Assembly (NCBI GenBank): GCA_002433335.1
Contig: DJHY01000162.1
Span: 1-7,263, forward strand
Source: Rhodospirillaceae bacterium UBA6608
GTDB lineage: Bacteria > Pseudomonadota > Alphaproteobacteria > Rhodospirillales_A > Casp-alpha2
DNA length: 7,263 nucleotides
Direction: 5' to 3'
Part shown: piece after piece, positions 1 to 6,416 of the stretch
How positions within the stretch are numbered: position 1 is the stretch's first letter
Layout of the letters: each line of letters starts with the position of its first letter
Position numbers and translations under genes: made by a program
Notes under the pieces: generated by a model
What the model saw: the letters and a program-made list of their open reading frames with translations, nothing else
Databases searched by the model: none
What the model was told of the DNA's origin: nothing

Positions 1-451
1 CGGCTATAAATATTATCCCGATCCCTTCCCCGAGCCCTACCTGACCCGCCGCCGGGCAACCGGCTGGGGCCTGTATGGCGCGCTCGGCATCGAAAAGGGC
101 GACAAGGAACGCATGCATCAACAGCATGGCCGCAATTTCCTGTTCTTCGACGCGCCGGTCGGCCTGATCTTCACCATCGACAAGTCGTTGGAGATCGGCA
201 GCTGGCTGGACTACGGCACCTTCATCCAGAACATCATGGTGATGGCGCGCGGTCTGGGCTTGGATACCTGCCCGCAGGCAGCCTGGGCCAACTTCCACCG
301 ACGGATCATGGAAATCCTGGACATCCCCGAAGAGGAGATCGTCGTCTGCGGCATGGCATTGGGTTATGCGGACCCCAACGAGTCCGTCAACGAATACCGC
401 CCGGTGCGCGAACCCGTCGAAGCCTTCACCCGATTCCACGACCTGGACTAA
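1..451 (+). CDS. Nitroreductase family protein, C-terminal part (5' end outside window)
   Basis: The frame is open from base 2 and ends with TAA at 449-451, giving about 149 codons of a protein whose N-terminus lies outside the window. Family knowledge: nitroreductases are homodimeric FMN flavoproteins that reduce nitroaromatics, quinones or similar substrates with NAD(P)H. Seen here: a substrate-loop region ending in a GWGLYGALGI-type stretch, then FDAPVGLIFTID, a helix with FIQNIMVMARGLGLDTCPQ, and near the end the CGMALGYADPN segment followed by an arginine-containing tail. Together these are the usual C-terminal nitroreductase signature, with the GxxxGYAD turn near the flavin. It resembles the PnbA/nitrobenzoate-reductase-like branch, but substrate cannot be inferred. 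A strong terminator follows 50 bases after the stop, so this gene ends its transcription unit. The methionine at 113 is internal and not the start. Confidence 0.9.
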   Translation, partial: GYKYYPDPFPEPYLTRRRATGWGLYGALGIEKGDKERMHQQHGRNFLFFDAPVGLIFTIDKSLEIGSWLDYGTFIQNIMVMARGLGLDTCPQAAWANFHRRIMEILDIPEEEIVVCGMALGYADPNESVNEYRPVREPVEAFTRFHDLD

Positions 452-501
452 GGCCGAAAACCCTCACAGGTCGTCCCCGATCTGCGAGAGCGATGTGATA
501 T

Positions 502-540
502 GGGCGTGAGCAGATTTCCGGCTCACGCCCTTTTCTTTTT
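502..540 (+). terminator. Rho-independent terminator of the nitroreductase unit
   Basis: A perfect 10-bp stem (502-511 with 521-530, GGGCGTGAGC paired to its complement) with a 9-base loop is followed directly by the T-rich run TTTTCTTTTT at 531-540. This is a textbook intrinsic terminator on + that separates the nitroreductase from the small genes downstream. Confidence 0.95.
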
Positions 541-625
541 CTAATGTAGCGCGGCTTTCCTGGGCGCAACCGGCTCACATTTCATTGAACCAACGTCATT
601 CGAAAAAGAGGCGGTTCGGGCGCAT

Positions 626-673
626 CTTCTTCTCACCAACGGCGGGGATGTTCCCGCCGCTTCAACGAAGAAG
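626..673 (+). promoter_or_regulatory. Two-tier hairpin over the ribosome binding site of the 54-codon gene
   Basis: An inner 7-bp stem pairs 640-646 with 653-659 (CGGCGGG, loop GATGTT). An outer 7-bp stem pairs CTTCTTC at 626-632 with GAAGAAG at 667-673. The outer arm covers the first bases of the Shine-Dalgarno sequence AAGGAAA (671-677) of the gene starting at 685, so folding could restrict ribosome access. There is no T-run, so this is not a terminator. That it regulates translation is an inference from base pairing only. Confidence 0.4.
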
Positions 674-684
674 GAAACCTAATC

Positions 685-849
685 ATGACCATTCGTACTT
701 CCGCCATCCTGTTGCCCGCCCTGGCCTTGGCCCTGGGTATCGCTCTGTTCCAATCCCCGGCGCAGGCGACCGAAACCGCCATGGCCGCCGCCAACAGCGG
801 ACATTCGATCACCACCTCGGTCGAAGACTCCAACCGCTGGGGCGACTAA
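685..849 (+). CDS. Small exported peptide (54 aa) with signal sequence, unknown function
   Basis: I do not recognise this protein. ATG at 685 is preceded by AAGGAAA at 671-677, about eight bases away, and the frame ends with TAA at 847-849. Residues 1-28 form a classic Sec signal peptide: a short basic start (MTIRTS), a hydrophobic core of Leu/Ala (ILLPALALALGIALF) and an AQA cleavage site after residue 28. The predicted mature peptide is only 26 residues, polar and acidic, with no cysteine, ending in NRWGD. A 12-bp terminator stem starts 17 bases after the stop, so the gene looks monocistronic. The RBS, signal peptide and private terminator together argue for a real gene. It could be a secreted or periplasmic peptide; its role is unknown. 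It resembles the next gene in layout: P-A-rich hydrophobic core, AxA site and acidic tail. Confidence 0.72.
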   Translation: MTIRTSAILLPALALALGIALFQSPAQATETAMAAANSGHSITTSVEDSNRWGD

Positions 850-865
850 ACCCCTGCGGGCATCT

Positions 866-911
866 CCCGGGCCGGACCGCCCTGTCCGGCCCGGGTATAA
901 TGCTTTTATTT
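866..911 (+). terminator. Rho-independent terminator after the 54-codon gene
   Basis: A perfect 12-bp stem pairs 866-877 (CCCGGGCCGGAC) with 884-895, loop CGCCCT, and is followed by a T-rich but interrupted tract (TATAATGCTTTTATTTT). It is strong enough to end the small gene's transcript. The tail contains the string TATAAT at 896-901. Confidence 0.85.
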
Positions 912-953
912 TATCGATATTATCGTTCATTTATATTCGTTATGAGGCGATAA
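896..953 (+). promoter_or_regulatory. AT-rich intergenic tract, candidate promoter of the 99-codon gene
   Basis: This tract is sharply AT-rich within GC-rich surroundings and lies between the terminator stem and the next gene. It holds TATATT (932-937) as a possible -10 and TTATCG twice (911-916, 920-925) with its complement CGATAA at 948-953. That arrangement could be a promoter with a repeated regulator site. No good -35 box is seen, so the call is tentative. Confidence 0.3.
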
Positions 954-1095
954 GGATTTCGCCTAAAGTGCGCTTCGCCGGTATGGACCGGCCCAGCCGC
1001 CGGATGTGACCGGCGATGTTTTAAGAGCTGTCCCTCCCCCGTCTTCCCTTTCCCGTCGTCTACGGCCGGAAGCGGCAGCTCAAGGAGCCACTGAA

Positions 1096-1395
1096 GTGTT
1101 TACCCTGTCCCGTATTCAAGTCGTTCCCGCGATCGTTTTCGGGCTGTCCCTGGCCGTTGCGCATAGCGCCGGCGCTTCGAACATCTATGACACCATGTCG
1201 TCCGAGGAAATCGCCGACCACCAGTCGCAGCAGCTCGGCCAGCAAGAAGGTCAGTCCGTCCAGCCGCAGGCCGCCGACGACACCCAGCTCGCCAGCGCTG
1301 CCAGCACCCGTTCGGCCGAGGAATTCGCCGACTATCAGGGTCAGCTGAACGTCGTGACGATCGTCACCCAGACTCCTGCGGGTTCCGACGACTAA
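1096..1395 (+). CDS. Small exported acidic/Gln-rich protein (99 aa) with internal repeat, unknown function
   Basis: I do not recognise this protein. I choose the GTG at 1096 because AAGGAG (1082-1087) sits eight bases upstream and because it places a signal peptide at the N-terminus. A longer in-frame reading from 1006 has no RBS. The stop is TAA at 1393-1395. Residues 1-27 are a Sec signal peptide with hydrophobic core VVPAIVFGLSLAVA and an AGA cleavage site. The mature part is about 72 residues, Gln/Ser/Ala/Asp-rich, acidic, with no cysteine. An 11-residue motif occurs twice: SSEEIADHQSQ (35-45) and SAEEFADYQGQ (73-83), consensus SxEE-hydrophobic-AD-aromatic/His-QxQ. The rest looks disordered. 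The gene ends in its own terminator. Location is probably periplasmic or extracellular; function unknown. Confidence 0.75.
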   Translation: MFTLSRIQVVPAIVFGLSLAVAHSAGASNIYDTMSSEEIADHQSQQLGQQEGQSVQPQAADDTQLASAASTRSAEEFADYQGQLNVVTIVTQTPAGSDD

Positions 1396-1465
1396 CACAA
1401 GCCTTCTGGCAAACGTAATCCGAGCGGCAGCGGCATAGCGACCCGCGCCCCGGATGCCAAAAACG

Positions 1466-1505
1466 AAACCGGCGCCCCTTAGCAAAGGGCGCCGGTTTTC
1501 ATTTG
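1466..1505. terminator. Bidirectional terminator between the 99-codon gene and tcuB
   Basis: A perfect 12-bp stem pairs 1466-1477 with 1487-1498 (AAACCGGCGCCC and its complement), loop CTTAGCAAA. On + it is followed by TTTTCATTT. On - it is followed by CGTTTTTGG. It lies between two converging genes (stops at 1395 and 1536) and can end both transcripts. Confidence 0.9.
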
Positions 1506-1535
1506 GGTCTCTGTGCTTCCCTCAAGAGGGAGGAA

Positions 1536-2684
1536 TCAGGATTTCTGTTCGCGGCGATTGCGCAGCAAGGCGGCGTAGCGATAGATCGCATGCACGAACT
1601 TGCCGTACGGCAGGGTCAGGAACAAAGCCAGGACCGTGCCCAGGTGGATCGCCAGCAGCGTCCCCATATAGCTCGTGTCGCGCCAGATCAACAGCGCCAG
1701 GCCGGTCAGGCTGACCAGGAACAACAAGGCCAGGAAGCCCGTGTCCATGCCGCGCTGCGCGCCGTCCTGGGTGCGCTGATCGGCAATCCGCTTCAGGGAA
1801 ATCAACCCAAGCGGCCCGATCAACAGGCCGATGCCGCCGACGGTGCCCAGCACCACCGGCAGGGAGGTATAGGCGTAGGGCGCTTCCCAGCCGAAAATGT
1901 AGTGATACAGCGTCGCGACCGAGGTCGCGGCGAAGCACAACAGGAAGCCCCAGAAGGTCATCTGGTGGAACACCCGGCGGATCTGCGAGAAGCTTTCCGA
2001 CGGATAGTTGCAGCCGTCCATTTTGCCGCGCACGCCGCCGCCGCCCATGTACTTCATGACCATGGCGTCGTGGGTCGCCCCGGCCACGGACAGGGGTGTT
2101 TCCGGCTTTTGCGGGGCCGTGTCGCGGCGGAATCGCCAGAACCCGGCGACCAACACCCCGACGGCGTACAAGAACACCCCGCCGAAGGAATAAGCCATCA
2201 CGTTGTGCGGAATGACAGCGTAGAAATTACCCGCATGTTCGCCCATCACCACTTCGGGCGGCTGGAACATGTGGATCAGTACCAGAACCAAGCCGATGCC
2301 GAAGGCCAGCAGCAGCGAAACCAAGGTGCCGTTTTTCTGGAACAGGCCCGACAGGGCGCTGGGCCAGGTGTAGCGGCGATAGGTATCGGCGCGCAGCCGG
2401 GCATAGGTCTGCGGAATATTGACGGCGAATTCATGCGGCGGCGCGTACTGGCAGGCATAGAAACAGCCGTTGCAGCCGTGGCACAGGTTCGCCAGGTAAT
2501 CCAAATCCTGATCGGAGAACGTGCTCTGGCGCATCATCGCCGGGAACACGCCGCAAAAGCCCTCGCAATACCGGCAGGCATTGCAGATGGTCATCAGGCG
2601 GCGGGCTTCCTCGTGCAGGTCCTCCAGCTGATCACCTTCCAGTTCGTAACCGGCGGCGGCGAGACGGGGTTCAGTTGGAGACAT
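1536..2684 (-). CDS. tcuB: Tricarballylate utilization protein TcuB (4Fe-4S, membrane electron transfer)
   Basis: Family role: TcuB reoxidises the reduced flavin of tricarballylate dehydrogenase TcuA through Fe-S clusters and passes electrons to the membrane chain. Seen in the 382 residues: a cytoplasmic N-terminal region with two cysteine clusters, CNACRYCEGFC (C34, C37, C40, C44) and CHGCNGCFYAC (C68, C71, C74, C78), fitting two 4Fe-4S centres. Then come about six hydrophobic segments near 119-139, 158-184, 240-265, 277-300, 316-336 and 342-362. Membrane histidines (H138, H160, H240, H261, H347, H365) could ligate haem; that is inference. The start is ATG at 2684, with GAGGGAG about nine bases upstream. 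The frame is open further upstream, but that extension overlaps tcuA and is unlike the family. The start overlaps the end of tcuA by 14 bases, implying coupled translation. A terminator lies 38 bases after the stop. Confidence 0.92.
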   Translation of the reverse strand: MSPTEPRLAAAGYELEGDQLEDLHEEARRLMTICNACRYCEGFCGVFPAMMRQSTFSDQDLDYLANLCHGCNGCFYACQYAPPHEFAVNIPQTYARLRADTYRRYTWPSALSGLFQKNGTLVSLLLAFGIGLVLVLIHMFQPPEVVMGEHAGNFYAVIPHNVMAYSFGGVFLYAVGVLVAGFWRFRRDTAPQKPETPLSVAGATHDAMVMKYMGGGGVRGKMDGCNYPSESFSQIRRVFHQMTFWGFLLCFAATSVATLYHYIFGWEAPYAYTSLPVVLGTVGGIGLLIGPLGLISLKRIADQRTQDGAQRGMDTGFLALLFLVSLTGLALLIWRDTSYMGTLLAIHLGTVLALFLTLPYGKFVHAIYRYAALLRNRREQKS

Positions 2685-4095
2685 TTCGAGCAGCTCCCTC
2701 TCCGGCGATGCGTCCGAACACCATCCCGATAGCCATGCCGACGCCACCGGCGTAGCCCTGACCCAGAATATTTCCGGAAATGACCTCGCCGGCGGCGAAG
2801 ATATTGGCGGCGGGCACGACACGGCCGTCCGCTTCCTTGAATTGAACGCGGGCTTCCTTGTCCACCTTGACCCCGAGATAGGTAAAGGTGATCCCGGTCT
2901 TCAGCGGATAGCCGTAATACGGCGGCGTATCGATCGTCTGCGCCCAGTTGGTTTTCGGCGGGGTCAAGCCCTCGGTGGACAGACCGTCCAGAACCTCGGG
3001 CTTGAATTCCTTGTCCTTGTTTTCGCCCTGGCGGCAGGCGGCGTTGTATTCCGCCACGGTGTTTTCCAGGGTGTCCGGGTCCAACTCCAGCTTTTCCGCC
3101 AATTCGCGGATGCTGTCGGCCTTGATCGGCGGATACATGGACGGCATGAACAGGTCGTTGACCTTGGCATCGACGATCCCGTAGCCGATCTGATCTTCCT
3201 GCTTGGCCAGCAACCGGCCCCAAATGGCATAGCGCTTGGGCCAGATGTCCTCGCCCTCGTCATAAAACCGCTTGGCCTGACGGTTGACCATGATCGAATA
3301 GATCACGCAGTCGACGCGGGTCGCGATGCCGCCGTCGCATTTCGGGCTGCGGGCGTCGATGGCGATGGCATGGCACTGATCGGCCTCGGCCGCCGTTTCG
3401 GCGCCGTTGTTCATCAGCACGCGCAGCATCCGACCCTGGTTATAGCCGGTGCCGCGGATCAGGAAGCCCTCGGCGGCGTCGCCCCAGCCTTCCTTCAGCC
3501 ACTCGATATTGGCCTGGAACCCGCCCGAAGCGATGACGATCGAGCGGGCCTCGACCACATGCTCGGCCCCTTCGTATTGCACGCGGGCGGCAGTGAACAC
3601 GCCATCCTCGATGGTCAATTCCGTAACCTCGGCTTCGTAGCGGCAATCGACGCCGATCCGTTCCGCCGTGGCGTAATAGGCGTTCAACAGGGCCTTGCCC
3701 CCGCCCTTGAAGAAGGCGTTGGTGCGGTCCAACCCGATGGTGCCCGACAACGGCGGCTGGAACTTGACCCCATGAGCCATCATCCAATCGGCGGCGTCCT
3801 CGGACTTTTCAATCAGGAAGCGGGACAGCTCCTTGTCCGTGTTGCCCTGGGTCACGCGCAACAGGTCGTCGTAATATTCGTCGACCGGATAGGGCCCGGT
3901 GACGAAATCCGTCGCGGCGTTATGGGCGTAGCGGATGTTCCGCACGTGGCGGGTGTTCCCGCCGCGAAAATCCTTGGGCGCGGATTCCAGCAACAGCACC
4001 TGGGCGCCTTGCTCCTGCGCGGTTAAAGCCGCGGCCATGGCGGCTCCGCCGCCACCAACCACGATCACATCTACTTTGTTCGGTAATCCTGTCAT
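2671..4095 (-). CDS. tcuA: FAD-dependent tricarballylate dehydrogenase TcuA
   Basis: Family role: oxidises tricarballylate to cis-aconitate, which enters the TCA cycle; it belongs to the fumarate reductase/succinate dehydrogenase flavoprotein superfamily. Seen in the 474 residues: the FAD-binding Rossmann motif VDVIVVGGGGAAMAAA (8-23) with the acidic end of strand 2 at E37, an RGGNTRH segment (44-50), a second flavin element IVIASGGF (186-193), and the C-terminal GEVISGNILGQGYAGG region (436-451) that closes on FAD. Length matches known TcuA. I choose ATG at 4095. The frame extends to a TTG at 4131, but that TTG is part of a probable -35 box. No clear Shine-Dalgarno precedes 4095, so the message may be leaderless or nearly so. 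It is first in a two-gene operon with tcuB. No tricarballylate transporter gene (tcuC) or LysR regulator gene is in the window. Confidence 0.92.
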   Translation of the reverse strand: MTGLPNKVDVIVVGGGGAAMAAALTAQEQGAQVLLLESAPKDFRGGNTRHVRNIRYAHNAATDFVTGPYPVDEYYDDLLRVTQGNTDKELSRFLIEKSEDAADWMMAHGVKFQPPLSGTIGLDRTNAFFKGGGKALLNAYYATAERIGVDCRYEAEVTELTIEDGVFTAARVQYEGAEHVVEARSIVIASGGFQANIEWLKEGWGDAAEGFLIRGTGYNQGRMLRVLMNNGAETAAEADQCHAIAIDARSPKCDGGIATRVDCVIYSIMVNRQAKRFYDEGEDIWPKRYAIWGRLLAKQEDQIGYGIVDAKVNDLFMPSMYPPIKADSIRELAEKLELDPDTLENTVAEYNAACRQGENKDKEFKPEVLDGLSTEGLTPPKTNWAQTIDTPPYYGYPLKTGITFTYLGVKVDKEARVQFKEADGRVVPAANIFAAGEVISGNILGQGYAGGVGMAIGMVFGRIAGEGAARNVSN

Positions 4096-4102
4096 GGCGC
4101 GA

Positions 4103-4131
4103 TTTTTAAGATTGTATACAAAAACGGTCAA
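4103..4131 (-). promoter_or_regulatory. tcuA promoter with GntR-type palindromic operator
   Basis: Read on -, TTGACC (4131-4126) is a good -35, followed after 17 bases by TAAAAA (4108-4103) as a possible -10. Between them lies the perfect 10-bp palindrome TTGTATACAA (4112-4121). This matches the kind of site reported for GntR/FCD-family regulators of carboxylate catabolism (established knowledge of the motif class, not a search result). Placed in the spacer, a bound protein would block RNA polymerase. An alternative -10 is TACAAT (4116-4111). Confidence 0.5.
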
Positions 4132-4161
4132 GCATCAGACGCAGGCCGAGCCCTTAATTTT

Positions 4162-5880
4162 TCAGGCGTCGGTTCGCGTATAGACGCCTTTGCCGGTTAC
4201 GACGAAGTCGACCCGGTCATCGACCAGGGCCCGGCGGCATTCCTCGGGCGTGTTGATGATCGGCTCTTCATGGGCGTTGAATGAGGTATTGATCAGCACC
4301 GGCAGGCCGGTCTTGGCCTTGAACGCCCCCAGGATGTCGGCATAGAGCGGATTATCCTCGCGGCGCACGATCTGCGGCCGCGCCGTGCCGTCGACATGGA
4401 CCACGGCGGGGATACGGTCATGCCATTCCGGTTTGACCGCCGTGGTGATCGTCATGAAACCGGCGGCATAGCGGTTGGCGGCGGTCACATCGAACACGCT
4501 GTCCGCGTCGTCTTCGGCCACATAGGGGGCGAAGGGCATGAATTCGGTGCGCTGCAGGCGGGCGTTGAGGCTGGCGTTGATGTCCGCGTCGGACGGGCTG
4601 GCGATGATCGAGCGCGCACCCAGGGCGCGCGGGCCGAATTCCATCCTTCCTTCGTAGATCGCCCCTGCCTTGCCGCCCGCGATCAGGCCCGCCGCGACCT
4701 CGACCGGGTCGCCGTCCAGGCGTTTGACCGCGCCGTTGGCGTTCAGGACCGGGTCGATCCGGTCGCTGAAATCGCGCCCCAGATAGACCGAGGACAGCCG
4801 CCGCCGGGCCTTCAGCCAGGTATCCAGGCCGTCGTTTTCCAACAGGAACTGCAAGGCCCCGCCGACGGTGATGCCTTCGTCGCCCATGCCGGGGAAGATG
4901 AAGATCTCGTCCGTGTCCGTTTCCTCGCACAACAGGCGGTTCAACCGCACGTTGGCGAACACCCCCCCGGCCAAGCCCAGGCGGCGCACGGGATGGCGTT
5001 TCTGGATCGCCCGGACCGAGGCCAGGACCGTATCTTCCAAGACCTTCTGGATCGAGGCCGCCATGTCCGCCGGTTCGGCGTCCTTGGCGATCTTTTGGAT
5101 CTCCTGGCGCATGGCGGCGTCGGAATCGAAATCGGACCAGATCACCCCGGCGGCATCGACATTGAAATGACGGGCCAGGGCCTCGGCCTGGGCCGGCTCG
5201 CCAAAGGCCGCCAGGCCGGTCAGCTTGCCCTCGTGCCGGTTCATCCGGTAGCCCAGCGCCTGGGTAGTGAAGCCATAGGCCAGGCCCAGGCTGTCGACCC
5301 GGCGGGGCTGTAGCGTCATATTCTCGCCGCCGAACAGGCAATCGAGCTTGCCGTCCTTCAGCACCCGGTGGGAATAGTGCACGTTGTCGCCGCAGCCGTC
5401 CGCCGTATACAGCAGCGCGTCGTCCCAATCGGTATAGAACAGCGCCGACAGGGCATGGGCCATGTGGTGGTTGGAATAGGCGATCCGCACGCCTTCCTTG
5501 AAGCCGAAATCAGCGCGGAACATTTCCTCGCGGAACAGCTTGGCGGGCTCGCCTTCGCCGCGCATCTGCATCTGCGAGCACATGTCCTTGAGCTTTTCGT
5601 GGCCGAGGATCTTGTGGAAGGCGTATTCGGCGGTCTTCAGGGCATTGGCCTTGAAATACCGCGCCGGGAACGAGGCCCGCGACAACACCACCACATCCAC
5701 ATCGGCCCGCGTCAGCCCGCCGATGGCCAGCACTTCGTCCATCGCCGCTTCGGGAATCCCCCCACCGTCGCCCTTCTTGCGGGTCAGGCGTTCGAGCTGC
5801 ACCGCGGCCACCAGATTGTAGCCGTCGAACAACGCCGCCGTTCCGTCGTGATAGCCGGTATGGAGGGATAGGATGATCAT
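4162..5880 (-). CDS. Carbamoyltransferase, NodU/TobZ family
   Basis: Family role: ATP-dependent transfer of a carbamoyl group from carbamoyl phosphate, by way of carbamoyl-adenylate, to a hydroxyl group of a sugar, nodulation factor or antibiotic. Seen in the 572 residues: the N-terminal Kae1-like domain beginning MIILSLHTGYHDGTAALFDG, the metal-binding HHMAH motif (138-142), LAGGVFANVRLNR (303-315), GMGDEG (331-336), the family hallmark GRMEFGPRALGARS (411-424), and the C-terminal YrdC-like/NodU part with RTEFMPFAPYV (444-454) and TGLPVLINTSFNAHEEP (524-540). All expected motifs are intact and the length is typical. I choose ATG at 5880, where family similarity starts; upstream in-frame residues look non-coding. 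The RBS is weak (GTAGAAG). No sugar, polyketide or Nod-factor genes are nearby, so the acceptor is unknown. tcuA follows 66 bases downstream without an obvious terminator between, so some read-through is possible. Confidence 0.9.
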   Translation of the reverse strand: MIILSLHTGYHDGTAALFDGYNLVAAVQLERLTRKKGDGGGIPEAAMDEVLAIGGLTRADVDVVVLSRASFPARYFKANALKTAEYAFHKILGHEKLKDMCSQMQMRGEGEPAKLFREEMFRADFGFKEGVRIAYSNHHMAHALSALFYTDWDDALLYTADGCGDNVHYSHRVLKDGKLDCLFGGENMTLQPRRVDSLGLAYGFTTQALGYRMNRHEGKLTGLAAFGEPAQAEALARHFNVDAAGVIWSDFDSDAAMRQEIQKIAKDAEPADMAASIQKVLEDTVLASVRAIQKRHPVRRLGLAGGVFANVRLNRLLCEETDTDEIFIFPGMGDEGITVGGALQFLLENDGLDTWLKARRRLSSVYLGRDFSDRIDPVLNANGAVKRLDGDPVEVAAGLIAGGKAGAIYEGRMEFGPRALGARSIIASPSDADINASLNARLQRTEFMPFAPYVAEDDADSVFDVTAANRYAAGFMTITTAVKPEWHDRIPAVVHVDGTARPQIVRREDNPLYADILGAFKAKTGLPVLINTSFNAHEEPIINTPEECRRALVDDRVDFVVTGKGVYTRTDA

Positions 5881-5942
5881 GGGCGAACTTCTACCCGATG
5901 GGCGGGCCAAGGGACAGAATTTTAGCGAGCGTTACCGCCAAC

Positions 5943-5965
5943 AAAAAACGCCCCGGATGGGGGCG
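5943..5965 (-). terminator. Terminator on -, probably the original tRNA-Val terminator
   Basis: A 6-bp GC stem pairs 5949-5954 with 5960-5965 (CGCCCC/GGGGCG, 5-base loop). Read on -, it is followed at once by TTTTTT (5948-5943), so it terminates leftward transcription. It sits 20 bases beyond the 3' end of the tRNA-Val fragment at 5985, the usual place for a tRNA terminator. Before the island inserted, it would have served the whole tRNA-Val gene. On + the tail is weaker (CATTTTGG). Confidence 0.75.
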
Positions 5966-5981
5966 CATTTTGGTCTGTGTA

Positions 5982-6029
5982 GGATGGTGGGCGCGGCTGG
6001 GATTGAACCAGCGACCCCTACGATGTCAA
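5982..6029. repeat. Left attachment repeat (displaced 3' end of tRNA-Val)
   Basis: Identical over 48 bases to 7210-7257. On - it reads from the anticodon loop (TTGACAT) through the T arm to the encoded CCA end at 5985. The next base on + (6030) differs, so identity stops at the boundary between anticodon loop and stem. That boundary is a common crossover position for tyrosine recombinases in tRNA genes. Confidence 0.9.
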
Positions 6030-6070
6030 GACCCAGCTATCTGATTTCATTCAACTTTTTGAGTGGCACG

Positions 6071-6090
6071 TTCACAAGGGAGATTGTGAA
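6071..6090 (+). promoter_or_regulatory. Inverted repeat enclosing the integrase ribosome binding site
   Basis: TTCACAA (6071-6077) and TTGTGAA (6084-6090) form a perfect 7-bp inverted repeat around GGGAGA. The Shine-Dalgarno sequence AAGGGAG (6076-6082) is in the loop and stem, and the last base of the repeat is the A of the start codon. It may be an operator or a translation-limiting hairpin; which one is not decided by sequence. Confidence 0.45.
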
Positions 6091-6416
6091 TGGCTACCTA
6101 TCGAACCCTCAAATCAGGTCACATCAACGTCCAGATCAGACGCAAGAACCTTAAACCATTCTCCAAAACCTTTCTATCCATGGAGGAAGCTGAAGCTTGG
6201 GCCCTAGGAATGGAACAGCAAGTCGAGAGAGGAATCATCCCTAATCCCAAGCTGCACACTACGCCAGAGCCAAAGCCCCTATCCTTTTCCAACGGCGAGT
6301 ATGCATTTGCCGCGTTGGGCAGAAGGTACTGTCACACCCAGTTAAAGGATCGCCCGTCCTGCATACCAGAATTACCGAAGTCGCTAAGAAGGGCTTTAAC
6401 CAAGCTCAGATCATGA
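6090..6416 (+). pseudogene. int: Tyrosine recombinase (phage/island integrase), N-terminal remnant
   Basis: ATG at 6090 with AAGGGAG eight bases upstream opens a 108-codon frame. Residues 1 to about 52 resemble the N-terminal arm-DNA-binding domain of tyrosine integrases: MATYRTLKSGHINVQIRRKN, then SKTFLSMEEAEAWALGMEQQVERG. Residues 66-90 (SFSNGEYAFAALGRRYCHTQLKDRPS) look like the start of the core-binding domain. From about residue 91 (base 6360) the similarity stops, and the last 18 codons are read antisense through the HEPN gene. The whole catalytic domain with the Arg-His-Arg-Tyr residues is absent, where intact members have roughly 330-400 residues. Its place 61 bases from the left att repeat is typical. 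It cannot catalyse recombination. Identification rests on pattern recognition of the domain. Confidence 0.75.

Noticed and set aside
896..901. TATAAT as a promoter -10 box
   Set aside because: The -35 position falls in the GC-rich terminator stem and has no -35-like sequence; it is more simply part of the terminator tail.
585..953. 122-codon + frame across the 54-codon gene
   Set aside because: It crosses a strong terminator and lacks an RBS. Its His/Arg/Pro-rich product looks like an out-of-frame reading; the frame starting at 685 has RBS and signal peptide.
1060..1485. Minus frame of 141 codons opposite the 99-codon gene
   Set aside because: It runs through the bidirectional terminator stem, has no RBS or signal peptide, and the + frame has both.
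1503..2732. Long + frame (409 codons) opposite tcuB
   Set aside because: Gln/His/Arg-rich antisense shadow of a GC-rich coding gene; tcuB has full family motifs on the other strand.
2842..4026. Long + frame (394 codons) opposite tcuA
   Set aside because: Antisense shadow of the well-supported flavoprotein gene; no RBS or recognisable domain.
5873..6154. Open frame on + with an AAGIEPATPTM peptide
   Set aside because: The peptide comes from reading the antisense of the tRNA-Val 3' end. This is a well-known false-gene pattern at tRNA ends, and no RBS or domain supports it.
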